From: Croceicoccus sp.
GTDB lineage: Bacteria; Pseudomonadota; Alphaproteobacteria; Sphingomonadales; Sphingomonadaceae
Length of the DNA: 64,000 nt
Assembly (NCBI GenBank): GCA_002694745.1
Contig: NZMY01000050.1
Coordinates: forward strand, 62,001 to 126,000
Direction of reading: 5' to 3'
Position numbers and translations under genes: made by a program. This document shows positions 17,661 through 26,378 of the stretch, piece by piece (the stretch's first letter is position 1; every line of letters begins with the position of its first letter). The notes under the pieces are model-generated. The model ran no database searches. It saw only the letters and a program-made list of their open reading frames with translations, and was not told where the DNA came from.

Positions 17661-18959
17661 TCAGAACGCCACGCGCCCGCCGACCGAGAAGATCAGCGCA
17701 TTGGCGTCGTTCGCGCTGCCGTTCACGATGATCGGCGTCTGCACCGGCGATCCGGCATAGGCGGCCGTCGTGCGGTCGATGCTGGCTTTCTCGATGGCGA
17801 GATAGTTGAACGCCGCGTCGATGGAGAAACCGGGGCTGACGGCATAGCTGGTGCCCAGCGCAAAGTTCCAGCGGTCGCCGTCAGGCACGCGCGCATCGCG
17901 GTCGCCGTCCTGCGTCGGGGTCTCGTCATACTGGATGCCGCCGCGCACGGTCCATTGCGGCGACACCGCGTAGTCGATGCCGGTCGCATAGCTCCAGGTG
18001 TTGCGATAGTTCTCGGGGATCGCCGAATTGATCGGATCGCCCAGGCGGATCGCGTCGAATTCGCCCCAGCCGATGCGGTTGAGCTGCGCGTTGAGGGTAA
18101 GCTGCGGCGTCATCGCATAGCGCGCGCCGACCATCGCATGCCACGGCGTGCGGAAGGTCGCGCCGGTCTCGATCACGCCGTTCTGTCCCGCCAGCGGGCC
18201 AAGCAGGCCCGACTGCGTCAGCTCTCCGCTCAGCTTGTGCTTCACGCTGGACTTGTAGGCCGCGCCCAGCATCAGCGGGCCGCTGCGATATTGCACGCCT
18301 GCCGACCAGCCGAGATCCCAGCCGTCGCCTTCCAGTTCCTGCAGGCCGTCGGGCAGCTGCGCCGACAGGTTGGGCAGCGCATTCGTCAGCGTCGCATCCG
18401 AATATTCGATGTTCAGCGCCGCGCCGACGCTAAGTTCGGGGGTGACCATGTAGGCGACCGAGGGCTGGATGTCATAGGTGCGCAGCTTGCTCTTGAGCGC
18501 GGTATAGCGCACCCAGCTGGTGTCGTCGTAATCGGTGGTGAAGCTGTAGGGCGAGGATACAGCGACGCCGACCGACAGGCGATCGCCGATGGGCACCGCG
18601 ATGGCGCCGGCGGGAAGGATGCCGGTCTCGATCGGGTCCTTCGACAGCTGGTCGCCGCCGACGGGGGCGGGGGCCTGCTGCGGGCGCACGATCAGCGTGT
18701 TGTCATTCTCGATATCGGCGCTGGGCACGATGATGCTGAGCGCGAAGTGGCCCTCGATCTCGTCGATGCCGCCGATGGCCGCGGGGTTCCACCACAGCGA
18801 CGCTGCGCCGGTGTCGGCGACTTCGCCCGAAAAGGCGCGGCCCGCACCGCGGACCGACTGTTCCTGCAGATAGAAACCGCCCGCGCTGGCGATCTGCGGA
18901 ACGGCAAGCCCGCCCAGTACGGTCGAGGCGGCAATCAGTTGTTTCAGGCGTTTTTGCAC
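17661..18959 (-). CDS. fadL: FadL-type outer-membrane long-chain fatty acid transporter
   Basis: 432 residues from GTG 18959, which has AGGAG eight bases upstream. A signal peptide (QLIAASTVLGGLAVPQIASA) is followed by GGFYLQEQSVRGAGRAFSGEVADTGAASLWWNPAAIGG, the N-terminal hatch region that defines the FadL family. The rest is a beta barrel ending in VGGRVAF with a terminal phenylalanine. It moves long-chain fatty acids or other hydrophobic compounds across the outer membrane. It lies between the DUF2147 gene and the acyl-CoA ligase on the same strand, matching an uptake-activation operon. Confidence 0.92.
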   Translation of the reverse strand: MQKRLKQLIAASTVLGGLAVPQIASAGGFYLQEQSVRGAGRAFSGEVADTGAASLWWNPAAIGGIDEIEGHFALSIIVPSADIENDNTLIVRPQQAPAPVGGDQLSKDPIETGILPAGAIAVPIGDRLSVGVAVSSPYSFTTDYDDTSWVRYTALKSKLRTYDIQPSVAYMVTPELSVGAALNIEYSDATLTNALPNLSAQLPDGLQELEGDGWDLGWSAGVQYRSGPLMLGAAYKSSVKHKLSGELTQSGLLGPLAGQNGVIETGATFRTPWHAMVGARYAMTPQLTLNAQLNRIGWGEFDAIRLGDPINSAIPENYRNTWSYATGIDYAVSPQWTVRGGIQYDETPTQDGDRDARVPDGDRWNFALGTSYAVSPGFSIDAAFNYLAIEKASIDRTTAAYAGSPVQTPIIVNGSANDANALIFSVGGRVAF

Positions 18960-18991
18960 GGGGGATACTCCTGGAAAATTCTGTCGGTGTG

Positions 18992-19027
18992 CGGCGGCGG
19001 AATGCGTGGGGGGCTGCTCCGCCGCCG
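18992..19027 (-). terminator. GC-rich stem-loop between DUF2147 and fadL
   Basis: CGGCGGCGGA and TCCGCCGCCG form a perfect 10-bp stem around a 16-nt loop, placed between the DUF2147 stop and the fadL ribosome site. There is no U-run, so it may be a partial terminator or an mRNA-processing/stability element that sets different levels for DUF2147 and fadL. Confidence 0.4.
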
Positions 19028-19039
19028 ATCGAACGGGGT

Positions 19040-19450
19040 TCAGCGGATGCGGGTCCACGTCTGCGTCTTGCACAGCGGCCACACGATGCAGCCCTTCAGC
19101 TTGAGGTGGTTGGCATCCTGCATGGTGATGGTGGCCTTGTACGTGCCGCCATCCTCGGCATTATAGATCGAGCCGCCGGACCATTCGTCCTTCTTGCGCT
19201 CGAAGCCCTTGAGGATGGTCAGGTTCTTCAGCGGACGGCTGCGCAGGCTCTCGTCCTTGTTGTTCACGTCCTTGAGCGAAGGGTTTTCCTTCAGCCCGTC
19301 GGACGAGACGAGCCTGCCGCAGATCGACTGGCCGCATTCGGTGATTTCGATCACGCCGCCGCGGCTTTCCGCCTTCCAGCGGCCGATGACGTCGGCGGGG
19401 GTTGCGGCGGCGGCCGATCCTGCTGCCAGCAGGGCGAGTATCATGGACAT
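19040..19450 (-). CDS. DUF2147 exported small protein
   Basis: 136 residues with an N-terminal signal peptide (MSMILALLAAGSAAAA). The mature protein has the DUF2147 pattern: a DVIGRWKAESRGGVIEITECG start, a Cys pair around GQSICGRLV, and a C-terminal HLKLKGCIVWPLCKTQTWTRI segment typical of a small lipocalin-like barrel. The location is probably periplasmic. It is the first gene after the left-hand operator-like palindrome, upstream of fadL, so it may help fatty-acid handling in the periplasm; that is inference from context. Confidence 0.85.
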   Translation of the reverse strand: MSMILALLAAGSAAAATPADVIGRWKAESRGGVIEITECGQSICGRLVSSDGLKENPSLKDVNNKDESLRSRPLKNLTILKGFERKKDEWSGGSIYNAEDGGTYKATITMQDANHLKLKGCIVWPLCKTQTWTRIR

Positions 19451-19548
19451 GCAATTCTCTCCACTTGCGCGCCGGTCTTGGTGCGGCGTCGCATCAGGGT
19501 CCCTTCGCCATCAATCACGGCGAATCGGGGTTCTCCCCATTACATCTA

Positions 19549-19570
19549 GGTGACGTATAGGTTAGTCAAG
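19549..19570 (-). promoter_or_regulatory. Operator-like palindrome and promoter of the DUF2147-fadL operon (left copy)
   Basis: This 22-bp block matches the block at 19743-19764 at 18 of 22 positions, including a shared TGACGTATAGGT core and TCAAG end. On the minus strand it reads TTGACT, a 19-bp spacer, then TGTAAT, the stretched spacer typical of promoters controlled by MerR-family proteins. It lies about 100 bp upstream of the DUF2147 start. The MerR gene at 15369-15884 is the likely regulator. Confidence 0.55.
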
Positions 19571-19670
19571 GCGTCAAAGCGTCACGACGATCACTAATGC
19601 GACGGCCTGCTGCCCCAAATCCTCACATGCGTCCGGAACGACCAGGGGGCGAGCGCGGTTCCGGCCCCCA

Positions 19671-19714
19671 TAACGAAAGCGTAACGAAAGCGTGACGAAA
19701 GCGTGGTGACGGCG
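19671..19714 (+). repeat. 11-bp direct repeats in the divergent fad promoter region
   Basis: Two exact tandem copies of TAACGAAAGCG are followed by a third with one change (TGACGAAAGCG) and a degenerate fourth. The 11-bp period is close to one DNA helical turn, so the repeats face the same side of the helix. They lie between the two operator-like palindromes and could bind a second regulator or contribute bent or accessory DNA. Confidence 0.6.
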
Positions 19715-19742
19715 CGGCGAAAGACTTGATCGCACGCGGCTA

Positions 19743-19764
19743 CTTGACGTATAGGTAAATCAAG
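19743..19764 (+). promoter_or_regulatory. Operator-like palindrome and promoter of the fadA operon (right copy)
   Basis: An imperfect palindrome with CTTGA and TCAAG outer arms and symmetric inner TA dinucleotides. It contains TTGACG as a -35 element; 19 bp later CTTAAG serves as a plausible -10, again the long MerR-type spacing. The fadA start follows about 64 bp downstream with GGAGAGG as ribosome site. The same arrangement is present on the other strand at 19549-19570. Confidence 0.6.
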
Positions 19765-19827
19765 CCACCTTAAGGTCACTCCCGACTCGAATTCCGAGTC
19801 ACGAAACATCCGGAGAGGTTTCGATCC

Positions 19828-20961
19828 ATGCGTAACACCGTCATCGCGGGCTATGTCCGCTCCCCCTTCCACCTTGCAGGCAAGGGCGCTCTCGCCCGCG
19901 TACGGCCCGACGATCTGGCCGCGCAGACCATTCGCGGACTGGTCGAAAAGACCGGCGTGAAGGCCGAAGATATCGAGGATATCGTGATGGGCTGCGCTTT
20001 CCCCGAGGGCGAGCAGGGCTTCAACATCGCGCGCCTCGTCGGCCTGCTGGCGGATCTGCCGATCTCGGTCGGCGGAATGACGGTGAACCGGTTCTGCGGC
20101 TCCTCGATGAGCGCGATCCATATCGCGGCGGGCCAGATCGCCATCGGCGCGGGCGAGGCGTTCATCTGCGCAGGCATCGAATCGATGAGCCGCGTGCCAA
20201 TGACCGGCTTCAACCCGATGCCCAATCCCGAACTGGCGAAGAAAAGTGCTGCCTACATGTCGATGGGCGAGACCGCCGAGAACGTAGCGCAGAACTATAA
20301 TCTGACCCGCGAGGAGCAGGACCAGTTTGCCGCGCGCAGCCAGGCCAAGGCCGAGGCCGCGATAAAGGCGGGCCATTTCACCGACGAGATTATCCCGATC
20401 GCCACCAGGAACGGCACCGTCGACACCGACGGCACCCCGCGCCCCGGCACCACCGCAGAGGCGCTGGGCGGGCTGAAGCCGGCGTTCGACCAGAACGGCA
20501 CCGTCACGGCGGGCACGTCCTCGCCGCTGACCGATGGCGCCAGCGCGGTGCTGGTCACCAGCGAGGATTATGCGAAGGAGCACGGCCTGCCGATCCTTGC
20601 GCGCATCAAGTCGGTCGCGATCTCGGGTTGCAACCCTGAGACCATGGGCCTCGGCCCCATCGAATCGAGCCGTAAGGCGCTGGAACGCGCGGGCATTAGT
20701 GCCGACCAGCTCGACGTGATCGAACTGAACGAAGCCTTTGCCAGCCAGTCGCTCGCGGTGATCCGTGACCTCGGTCTGGACGAGAGCAAGGTGAACCCCG
20801 ACGGCGGCGCGATCGCCATCGGCCACCCGCTGGGCGCGACCGGTGCGCGCATCGTGGGCAAGGCGGCGGCGCTGCTGAAGCGCGACGGCGGCAAATACGC
20901 GCTCGCCACCCAGTGCATCGGCGGCGGGCAGGGCATCGCCACCGTGCTGGAGGCGGTGTGA
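19828..20961 (+). CDS. fadA: Acetyl-CoA acyltransferase (thiolase)
   Basis: A 377-residue thiolase catalysing the last step of beta-oxidation, cleavage of 3-ketoacyl-CoA by CoA. The nucleophile Cys90 lies in NRFCGSS; NEAFA, His333 in GHPLGATGAR and the second Cys363 in QCIGGGQG complete the active site. It is first in a plus-strand operon; its stop overlaps the start of the fadB-like gene (TGATG). The product is slightly shorter than the roughly 390 residues usual for the family but no motif is missing. Confidence 0.95.
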   Translation: MRNTVIAGYVRSPFHLAGKGALARVRPDDLAAQTIRGLVEKTGVKAEDIEDIVMGCAFPEGEQGFNIARLVGLLADLPISVGGMTVNRFCGSSMSAIHIAAGQIAIGAGEAFICAGIESMSRVPMTGFNPMPNPELAKKSAAYMSMGETAENVAQNYNLTREEQDQFAARSQAKAEAAIKAGHFTDEIIPIATRNGTVDTDGTPRPGTTAEALGGLKPAFDQNGTVTAGTSSPLTDGASAVLVTSEDYAKEHGLPILARIKSVAISGCNPETMGLGPIESSRKALERAGISADQLDVIELNEAFASQSLAVIRDLGLDESKVNPDGGAIAIGHPLGATGARIVGKAAALLKRDGGKYALATQCIGGGQGIATVLEAV

Positions 20962-23282
20962 TGTCAGCTAGCACTATCGAAAAAGTCTGCGTCATCGGCG
21001 CGGGCACCATGGGTGCGGGCATCGCGGCGCAGGTCGCCAATGCAGGCGTGCCGGTGCTGCTGCTCGACATCGTGCCCAAAGACGGCGACGACAGGGACGC
21101 GGTCGCCAAGGGTGCGGTCGCCAAGATGCTCAAGACCGATCCCGCCCCCTTCATGTCGAAGGCCGCGGCGAAGCTGGTCGAGACCGGCAATATCGAGGAT
21201 CATCTCGAACGCGTCGCCGAATGCGACTGGATCGTCGAGGCCATCGTCGAGCGGCTCGACATCAAGCAGAACCTATACGCCAAGCTGGAGAAACTGAAGA
21301 AGCCCGGCGCGGCTGTCTCCTCCAACACCTCCACGATCCCGCTGGAGAAGCTGATCGACGGGCGCGGCGAGGAATTCCGCAGCAGCTTCCTCATCACCCA
21401 TTTCTTCAATCCGCCGCGCTACATGCGGCTGATCGAGATCGTGCGCGGGCCGCATACCGATGCCGCCGTGGCCGACCGTGTGGTCGATTTCGTCGACCGC
21501 AAGCTGGGCAAGCGCGTGGTGCCGACCAAGGACACCCCCGGCTTCATCGCCAACCGCATCGGCACATACTGGCTGGCGGTCGCGGTCAATGCGGCGATGG
21601 ATCAGGGCCTCACCATCGAGGAAGCCGACCAGATCGGCGGCAAGCCGATGGGCGTACCCAAGACCGGCATCTTCGGCCTGATCGACCTTGTCGGCATCGA
21701 CCTGATGCCGCTGCTGACCGAGAGCCTGACCGCCAATCTGCCCAAGGGCGATCCCTATTTCGACACCGTGCGCGACCAGCCGCTGATCGAGCGCATGATT
21801 GCGGAAGGGCGCACGGGCCGCAAGGCGGGTTCGGGCTTCTACAGCTTCGAAAAGAAGACCCGCACTAAGCGCGCGCTGGACTTCGCAACCGGCGAATATC
21901 GCGATCCGGTGAAGCCGCAGCGCCTGCCCCCGCGCGCCGAGGGCGATCTGCACGCGCTGACCAATGCGCCGGGCAAGACCGGTCCCTATGCGTGGGAGAT
22001 CCTGGGCAAGGTGCTGGCCTATTCCGCCTCGCTGGTGGGCGAGGCCGCCGACGACATCACCGCCATCGATGACGCGATGAAGCTGGGCTACAACTGGAAA
22101 TACGGCCCGTTCGAGCTGATCGACCGCCTCGGCCCCGGCAGGCTGGCCGAGCGGCTCGAGAAGGAGGGCCGCGAGGTTCCGGCGATTCTGAAGACCGCGG
22201 GCGAGCGCCCGTTCTACCGCGTGGAAGACGGCCAGCGGCAATATCTCGGCCTCGACGGCACCTACCACGACGTCGTCCGCGCCGAGGGCGTGCTGATGCT
22301 GGAAGACATCAAGCGCAAGTCGAAACCGCTGATCAGGAACGGCTCCGCCGCCTTGTGGGATGCGGGCGACGGCGTCGCGGTCCTCGAATTCACCGCCAAG
22401 ATGAACGCGCTGGACGGCGAGGTCATGAAGCTGATCGGCAAGGCGGTCCCGCTGGTGGCCGAGAAGTTCAAGGCGCTGGTCGTCTATAACGAGGGCAGCA
22501 ATTTCTCTGCCGGTGCCAATCTGGGCCTCGCGATGTTCGCGGTGAATATCGCGGCGTGGAGCGAGATCGAGAAGCTGATCGCGGGCGGGCAGGATGCCTA
22601 CAAGGCGCTGAAATACGCGCCGTTTCCGGTCGTCAGCGCGCCCGCGGGCCTTGCGCTGGGCGGGGGGTGCGAGATCCTGCTCCATTCCGACGCGGTGCAG
22701 GCGCATGCCGAAAGCTATATCGGCCTGGTCGAATGCGGCGTGGGCCTCGTCCCCGGCTGGGGCGGCTGCGGCGAGATGCTGGATCGCTGGCGCAATATGC
22801 CGAAGCAGCCCAAGGGCCCGATGCCGCCCGTGACCAAGGTGTTCGAGATCGTCTCGACCGCCACGGTCGCGAAATCGGCGGCGGAGGCCAAGGGCTACGG
22901 CTTCCTGCGCGAAAGCGACGGCGTCACCATGAACCGCGACCGCTTGCTGGCCGATGCCAAGGCCAAGGCGCTCTCGCTGGTCGACGGCTATACCCCGCCC
23001 GAAGCGCCCGAGTTCAAGCTGCCCGGCGCGGGCGGCAAGGCGGCGCTGATGCTGGCGGTCGACGGCTTCCGCAAGCGCGGCATGGCGACCCCGTATGACG
23101 CGGTGGTGGCGGACGCGCTGGCAGAGGTGCTGACCGGAGGCAACGCCGATCTGACCGACACCGTGACCGAAAAGAACATGCTGGCGCTGGAACGCGAGCA
23201 TTTCATGAAACTGGTGCGCGATCCCCGCACGCAGGCCCGGGTCGAGTCGATGCTCGAAACCGGCAAGCCGCTGCGGAACTGA
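20961..23282 (+). CDS. fadB: 3-hydroxyacyl-CoA dehydrogenase / enoyl-CoA hydratase bifunctional enzyme
   Basis: A 773-residue multifunctional beta-oxidation enzyme with domain order reversed relative to E. coli FadB. The NAD-binding dehydrogenase comes first (GAGTMGAG at 13-20, then the SSNTSTIPLEKL and THFFNPPRYMRLIEIV motifs) and the crotonase domain last (ALGGGCEILLHSD near residues 563-575 and VECGVGLVPGWGG near 591-603, giving both catalytic glutamates). This order is common in alphaproteobacteria. The start is set by the TGATG overlap with fadA. Together with fadA it should form the hydration-oxidation-thiolysis module. Confidence 0.93.
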   Translation: MSASTIEKVCVIGAGTMGAGIAAQVANAGVPVLLLDIVPKDGDDRDAVAKGAVAKMLKTDPAPFMSKAAAKLVETGNIEDHLERVAECDWIVEAIVERLDIKQNLYAKLEKLKKPGAAVSSNTSTIPLEKLIDGRGEEFRSSFLITHFFNPPRYMRLIEIVRGPHTDAAVADRVVDFVDRKLGKRVVPTKDTPGFIANRIGTYWLAVAVNAAMDQGLTIEEADQIGGKPMGVPKTGIFGLIDLVGIDLMPLLTESLTANLPKGDPYFDTVRDQPLIERMIAEGRTGRKAGSGFYSFEKKTRTKRALDFATGEYRDPVKPQRLPPRAEGDLHALTNAPGKTGPYAWEILGKVLAYSASLVGEAADDITAIDDAMKLGYNWKYGPFELIDRLGPGRLAERLEKEGREVPAILKTAGERPFYRVEDGQRQYLGLDGTYHDVVRAEGVLMLEDIKRKSKPLIRNGSAALWDAGDGVAVLEFTAKMNALDGEVMKLIGKAVPLVAEKFKALVVYNEGSNFSAGANLGLAMFAVNIAAWSEIEKLIAGGQDAYKALKYAPFPVVSAPAGLALGGGCEILLHSDAVQAHAESYIGLVECGVGLVPGWGGCGEMLDRWRNMPKQPKGPMPPVTKVFEIVSTATVAKSAAEAKGYGFLRESDGVTMNRDRLLADAKAKALSLVDGYTPPEAPEFKLPGAGGKAALMLAVDGFRKRGMATPYDAVVADALAEVLTGGNADLTDTVTEKNMLALEREHFMKLVRDPRTQARVESMLETGKPLRN

Positions 23283-23295
23283 AGGAACCCACGCG

Positions 23296-25086
23296 ATGCA
23301 AGTCTATAACGCTCCACTGCGCGACATGCGCTTCGTATTGAACGAGCTTCACAATGACGACGGGTTCGGCGACCTGCCGGGCATGGAGGAGTTCGACACC
23401 GATCTCACCGATGCGGTACTGGAGGAAGCGGCCAAGTTCTGCCGCGACATCTTGCTCCCCCTCAACCGCTCTGGCGACGAGGAAGGCTGCACCCATGAAA
23501 ACGGTGTGGTCCGCACGCCCAAGGGCTTCAAGGACGCCTACGACCAGTTCACCGCCGCCGGCTGGGCCGCGCTCGCCAGCGATCCCGAATATGGCGGGCA
23601 GGGCCTGCCCGAGGCGCTGAACAAGCTGGTCGAGGAGATGATCTGTTCGGCGAACCTGTCGTTCAGCCTCTATCCCGGCCTGACCCACGGCGGCACCACC
23701 GCGATCAAGGGGCACGGCAGCGACGAGCTGAAGGCGAAATGGCTGCCCAAGATGATCAGCGGCGAATGGTCGGGCACCATGTGCCTGACCGAACCGCATT
23801 GCGGCACCGATCTCGGCATGCTGCGCACCAAGGCGGAGCCGCAGGAGGACGGCAGCTTCAAGGTTACCGGCAACAAGATCTTCATCTCGGCGGGCGACCA
23901 TGATCTGGCCGAGAACATCGTCCACCTCGTGCTCGCGCGGCTTCCCGATGCGCCCGAGGGGGTGAAGGGGATCAGCCTGTTCCTCGTGCCCAAGTATCTG
24001 CCGAAGGACGACTTCTCGGTCGGCCCCGCGAACGGCGTGACCTGCACCGCGATCGAGCACAAGATGGGCCTCAAGGGCTCGGCCACCTGCCAGATGAGTT
24101 TCGACGAATCCACCGGCTGGCTGGTCGGCGAACCCAACAAGGGCATGGCCGCGATGTTCACCATGATGAACACCGAACGCGTGTCGGTCGGCATCCAGGG
24201 CCTGGGCGTGGGCGAGGCGGCGTATCAGTCCGCCGTGTGGTACGCCAAGGACCGCGTGCAGGGCCGCGCCTTGTCGGGCGCCAAATATCCCGAACAGGCG
24301 GCGGACCCGATCATCGTCCACCCCGACGTGCGCCGCATGCTGCTGACGATGCGCGCCTATAACGAGGGCTGCCGTGCGCTCTCCGCATGGGTGTCGCGCG
24401 CGTTGGACGCGCAGAAACATTCGGCCGATCCCGAGGTGCGCCAGCGTGCGGAGGAATTCACCGCGCTGATGACGCCGGTGGTGAAGGCCTTGTTCACCGA
24501 TCTCGCGACCGAGAGCGCCAATCTGGCGGTGCAGGTCTATGGCGGCCACGGCTACATCCGCGAAAGCGGCGTGGAGCAATATGTTCGCGACGCGCGCATC
24601 TGCCAGATCTACGAAGGCACCAACGGCATTCAGGCGCTGGATCTGGTCGGCCGCAAGATGGGCGCGAATTTCGGGCGCAACCTGCGCAGCTTCTTCCACC
24701 CTGTGTCGAACTTCATTGAGGAATCGAAGGGCGAAGGCCCGATGCAGCCGATGATCGAGGCGCTGGAAAAGGCGTTCGGCGCGCTGCAATTGTCCACCGC
24801 GACCATCGCGCAAAAGGGCATGGCCGACCCTGAGGAAGCGGGCGCGGCGGCGACCGAATATCTGCGGCTGATGGGTCTGGTGGCGATGGGCTATTGCTTT
24901 GCCAAGGCGACCAAGATCGCCGGTCTGCAGATCTTCTTCGGGTCCGAAGACAAGGCATTCTACGAGACCAAGATCAAGACCGCGACCTTCTTCTTCGAAC
25001 GCATCTTGCCGCAGGCGACCGCGAACTTCCTCGCGATCCGGTCGGGCAAGAAATCGATGATGGCGTTCACCGAAGATGAATTCTGA
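23296..25086 (+). CDS. Acyl-CoA dehydrogenase (596 residues, extended C-terminal domain)
   Basis: An FAD enzyme for the first step of beta-oxidation. It contains MCLTEPHCGTDLGMLRTKA (FAD/substrate loop), KIFISAGDHDLAENIVHLVLAR, the YGGHGYIRESGVEQYVRDARI helix and YEGTNGIQALDLVGRKM with the catalytic glutamate. The C-terminal extension beyond residue 470 is typical of the roughly 600-residue bacterial acyl-CoA dehydrogenases. It starts 13 bp after fadB, and its last codons overlap the thioesterase gene by 11 bp, so this is a tight operon. Confidence 0.94.
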   Translation: MQVYNAPLRDMRFVLNELHNDDGFGDLPGMEEFDTDLTDAVLEEAAKFCRDILLPLNRSGDEEGCTHENGVVRTPKGFKDAYDQFTAAGWAALASDPEYGGQGLPEALNKLVEEMICSANLSFSLYPGLTHGGTTAIKGHGSDELKAKWLPKMISGEWSGTMCLTEPHCGTDLGMLRTKAEPQEDGSFKVTGNKIFISAGDHDLAENIVHLVLARLPDAPEGVKGISLFLVPKYLPKDDFSVGPANGVTCTAIEHKMGLKGSATCQMSFDESTGWLVGEPNKGMAAMFTMMNTERVSVGIQGLGVGEAAYQSAVWYAKDRVQGRALSGAKYPEQAADPIIVHPDVRRMLLTMRAYNEGCRALSAWVSRALDAQKHSADPEVRQRAEEFTALMTPVVKALFTDLATESANLAVQVYGGHGYIRESGVEQYVRDARICQIYEGTNGIQALDLVGRKMGANFGRNLRSFFHPVSNFIEESKGEGPMQPMIEALEKAFGALQLSTATIAQKGMADPEEAGAAATEYLRLMGLVAMGYCFAKATKIAGLQIFFGSEDKAFYETKIKTATFFFERILPQATANFLAIRSGKKSMMAFTEDEF

Positions 25087-25540
25087 GGCTCCGGTGAAGC
25101 CCGCAACCGGTCTCGACGAGATCAGGCTGATGATCGAGCGGGGGATCAAGCCCCCGATGATGGACCTGCTCGATATCGACCTGACCGCCGCGGAGGAGGG
25201 GCGCGTGGTGTTCACCGCCACCCCTTCGCGGCGTGTCTATAACCCGCTGGGCATTGCGCATGGCGGCTTTGCGGCCACGCTGCTCGATTCGGCCTGCGGG
25301 CTGGCGGCGAAATCGGCGACCAAGGATCTGACCGATTGCGTGACGCTGGAACTCAAGATCTCGTATCACGCCGCGCTCGACGAAAATGTCGGCGAGGTGC
25401 GCGCGATCGGCACGGTGGTCAGTATGGGCCGCCGCGTCGCGCACACTACGGCGAAGATCGTCGATTCGGACGACCGCCTCTATGCCACCGCAACCTCCAC
25501 GCTGCTGCTGGCCGCGCGGCGGACCCGTGACGAAGGATGA
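25076..25540 (+). CDS. PaaI-type hotdog thioesterase
   Basis: 154 residues of the PaaI/DUF4442-like hotdog fold. The helix signature NPLGIAHGGFAATLLDSACGLAAKS is followed by LELKISYHAALDENVGEVRAIG and VVSMGRRVAHTTAKIVDSDDRLYATATSTLLL strands. It likely hydrolyses acyl-CoA that accumulates during beta-oxidation and so releases CoA. The start codon lies inside the end of the acyl-CoA dehydrogenase gene, and the next gene begins 5 bp after its stop. Confidence 0.88.
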   Translation: MNSEAPVKPATGLDEIRLMIERGIKPPMMDLLDIDLTAAEEGRVVFTATPSRRVYNPLGIAHGGFAATLLDSACGLAAKSATKDLTDCVTLELKISYHAALDENVGEVRAIGTVVSMGRRVAHTTAKIVDSDDRLYATATSTLLLAARRTRDEG

Positions 25541-25544
25541 TTCA

Positions 25545-25844
25545 ATGCAGGTAACAGTTCCCCACGGCCTCGGCCGCGCCGAGGCGAAACGCCGCCTGGA
25601 GGCGGGCCTTCCCAAGCTGGAACAGCATATTCCGGGCGGCGGATCGCTGACCTCCGATTTCGCGTCCGACAGCCAGCTTCTGCTGGTCATCAGCGCGATG
25701 GGCCAGAAAATCCCCGTCGATATCGCGATAGAGGACGACCGCCTCGAGGCCGATGTCACCGTGCCCCCGTTCCTCAAGATGATGCAGGGCCAGATCGGAG
25801 ACTTCGTGAAGACCAGTGCCGAAAAGATGCTGCAAAAGCCCTGA
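25545..25844 (+). CDS. Polyhydroxyalkanoic acid system-type small protein
   Basis: A 99-residue protein matching the PHA_gran_rgn family: an N-terminal MQVTVPHGLGRAEAKRRLEAGLP helix, alternating strands (LLVISAMGQKIPVDIAIEDDRLEADVTVP) and a C-terminal helix (FLKMMQGQIGDFVKTSAEKML). Relatives occur near polyhydroxyalkanoate granule genes, but none are visible here. It is last in the fadA operon and is followed by a strong terminator. A link between fatty-acid degradation and carbon storage is plausible but unproved. Confidence 0.8.
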   Translation: MQVTVPHGLGRAEAKRRLEAGLPKLEQHIPGGGSLTSDFASDSQLLLVISAMGQKIPVDIAIEDDRLEADVTVPPFLKMMQGQIGDFVKTSAEKMLQKP

Positions 25845-25868
25845 GGCTATTCACACGACCCTAAACGC

Positions 25869-25906
25869 AAACGACCCCGACGCCGGTAAGGGCATCGGGG
25901 TCGTTT
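25869..25906. terminator. Bidirectional rho-independent terminator
   Basis: AACGACCCCGA and TCGGGGTCGTTT form a long stem flanked by A and T residues on both sides, around a short GGTAA-type loop. It lies between the last gene of the fadA operon and the convergent DUF2171 gene, so it can stop transcription from both. Confidence 0.85.
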
Positions 25907-25924
25907 AGCGGTTCGCGCTGTCTA

Positions 25925-26143
25925 TCAGACGCCGGCGGGGATCCGCGCAGTGTCCTTCAGATACACCCTGTTGTCATCGATCTTGTCGACATCGTCGAGC
26001 GCGATGAAATGGTGCATGTTGTCGCCCGCGTCGGACTTCGTCAACTTGATGCGGTCGTTCTCGACCTCGTCCACCGTACCGACATGCTGTCCGGCCGAAT
26101 TGGCGACTTCCATATGTTCCTTGATGCGTAGCTTCTCAAACAT
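25925..26143 (-). CDS. DUF2171 domain protein
   Basis: A 72-residue protein with the DUF2171 / PRC-barrel-like pattern: IKEHMEVANSAGQHVGTVDEVENDRIKLTKSD, then HHFIALDDVDKIDDNRVYLKDTA. Such proteins are small, soluble beta-barrel domains induced by stress in some species; the role is unknown. It runs opposite to the fadA operon and shares its terminator. Confidence 0.85.
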   Translation of the reverse strand: MFEKLRIKEHMEVANSAGQHVGTVDEVENDRIKLTKSDAGDNMHHFIALDDVDKIDDNRVYLKDTARIPAGV

Positions 26144-26378
26144 GAATTTTGCCTTTCCGGGTCTGTCGCTGCGTCGTCACCGCTGCGTTGTAAACCATTG
26201 ATTTAACGTTCATATATAGAACGGATGAAAGGCCGATTCCGTTCCTCGGTCCATCGACGGTCAGGCACGGCTCACGCGGATCGGCGCTACATTCCGCGAC
26301 ATTCCGGCACTTGATCGCCGCTTGCCCCCTCTTCACAGCGGCCATCTCGATCTGTCCGCTCGAAAGGAGTCGCCCCAA

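Noticed and set aside
21273-25221. Two frames of over 640 codons opposite fadB and the acyl-CoA dehydrogenase
   Set aside because: The plus-strand genes have complete catalytic motifs and operon overlaps; the mirror frames show only His/Arg/Gln-rich noise.
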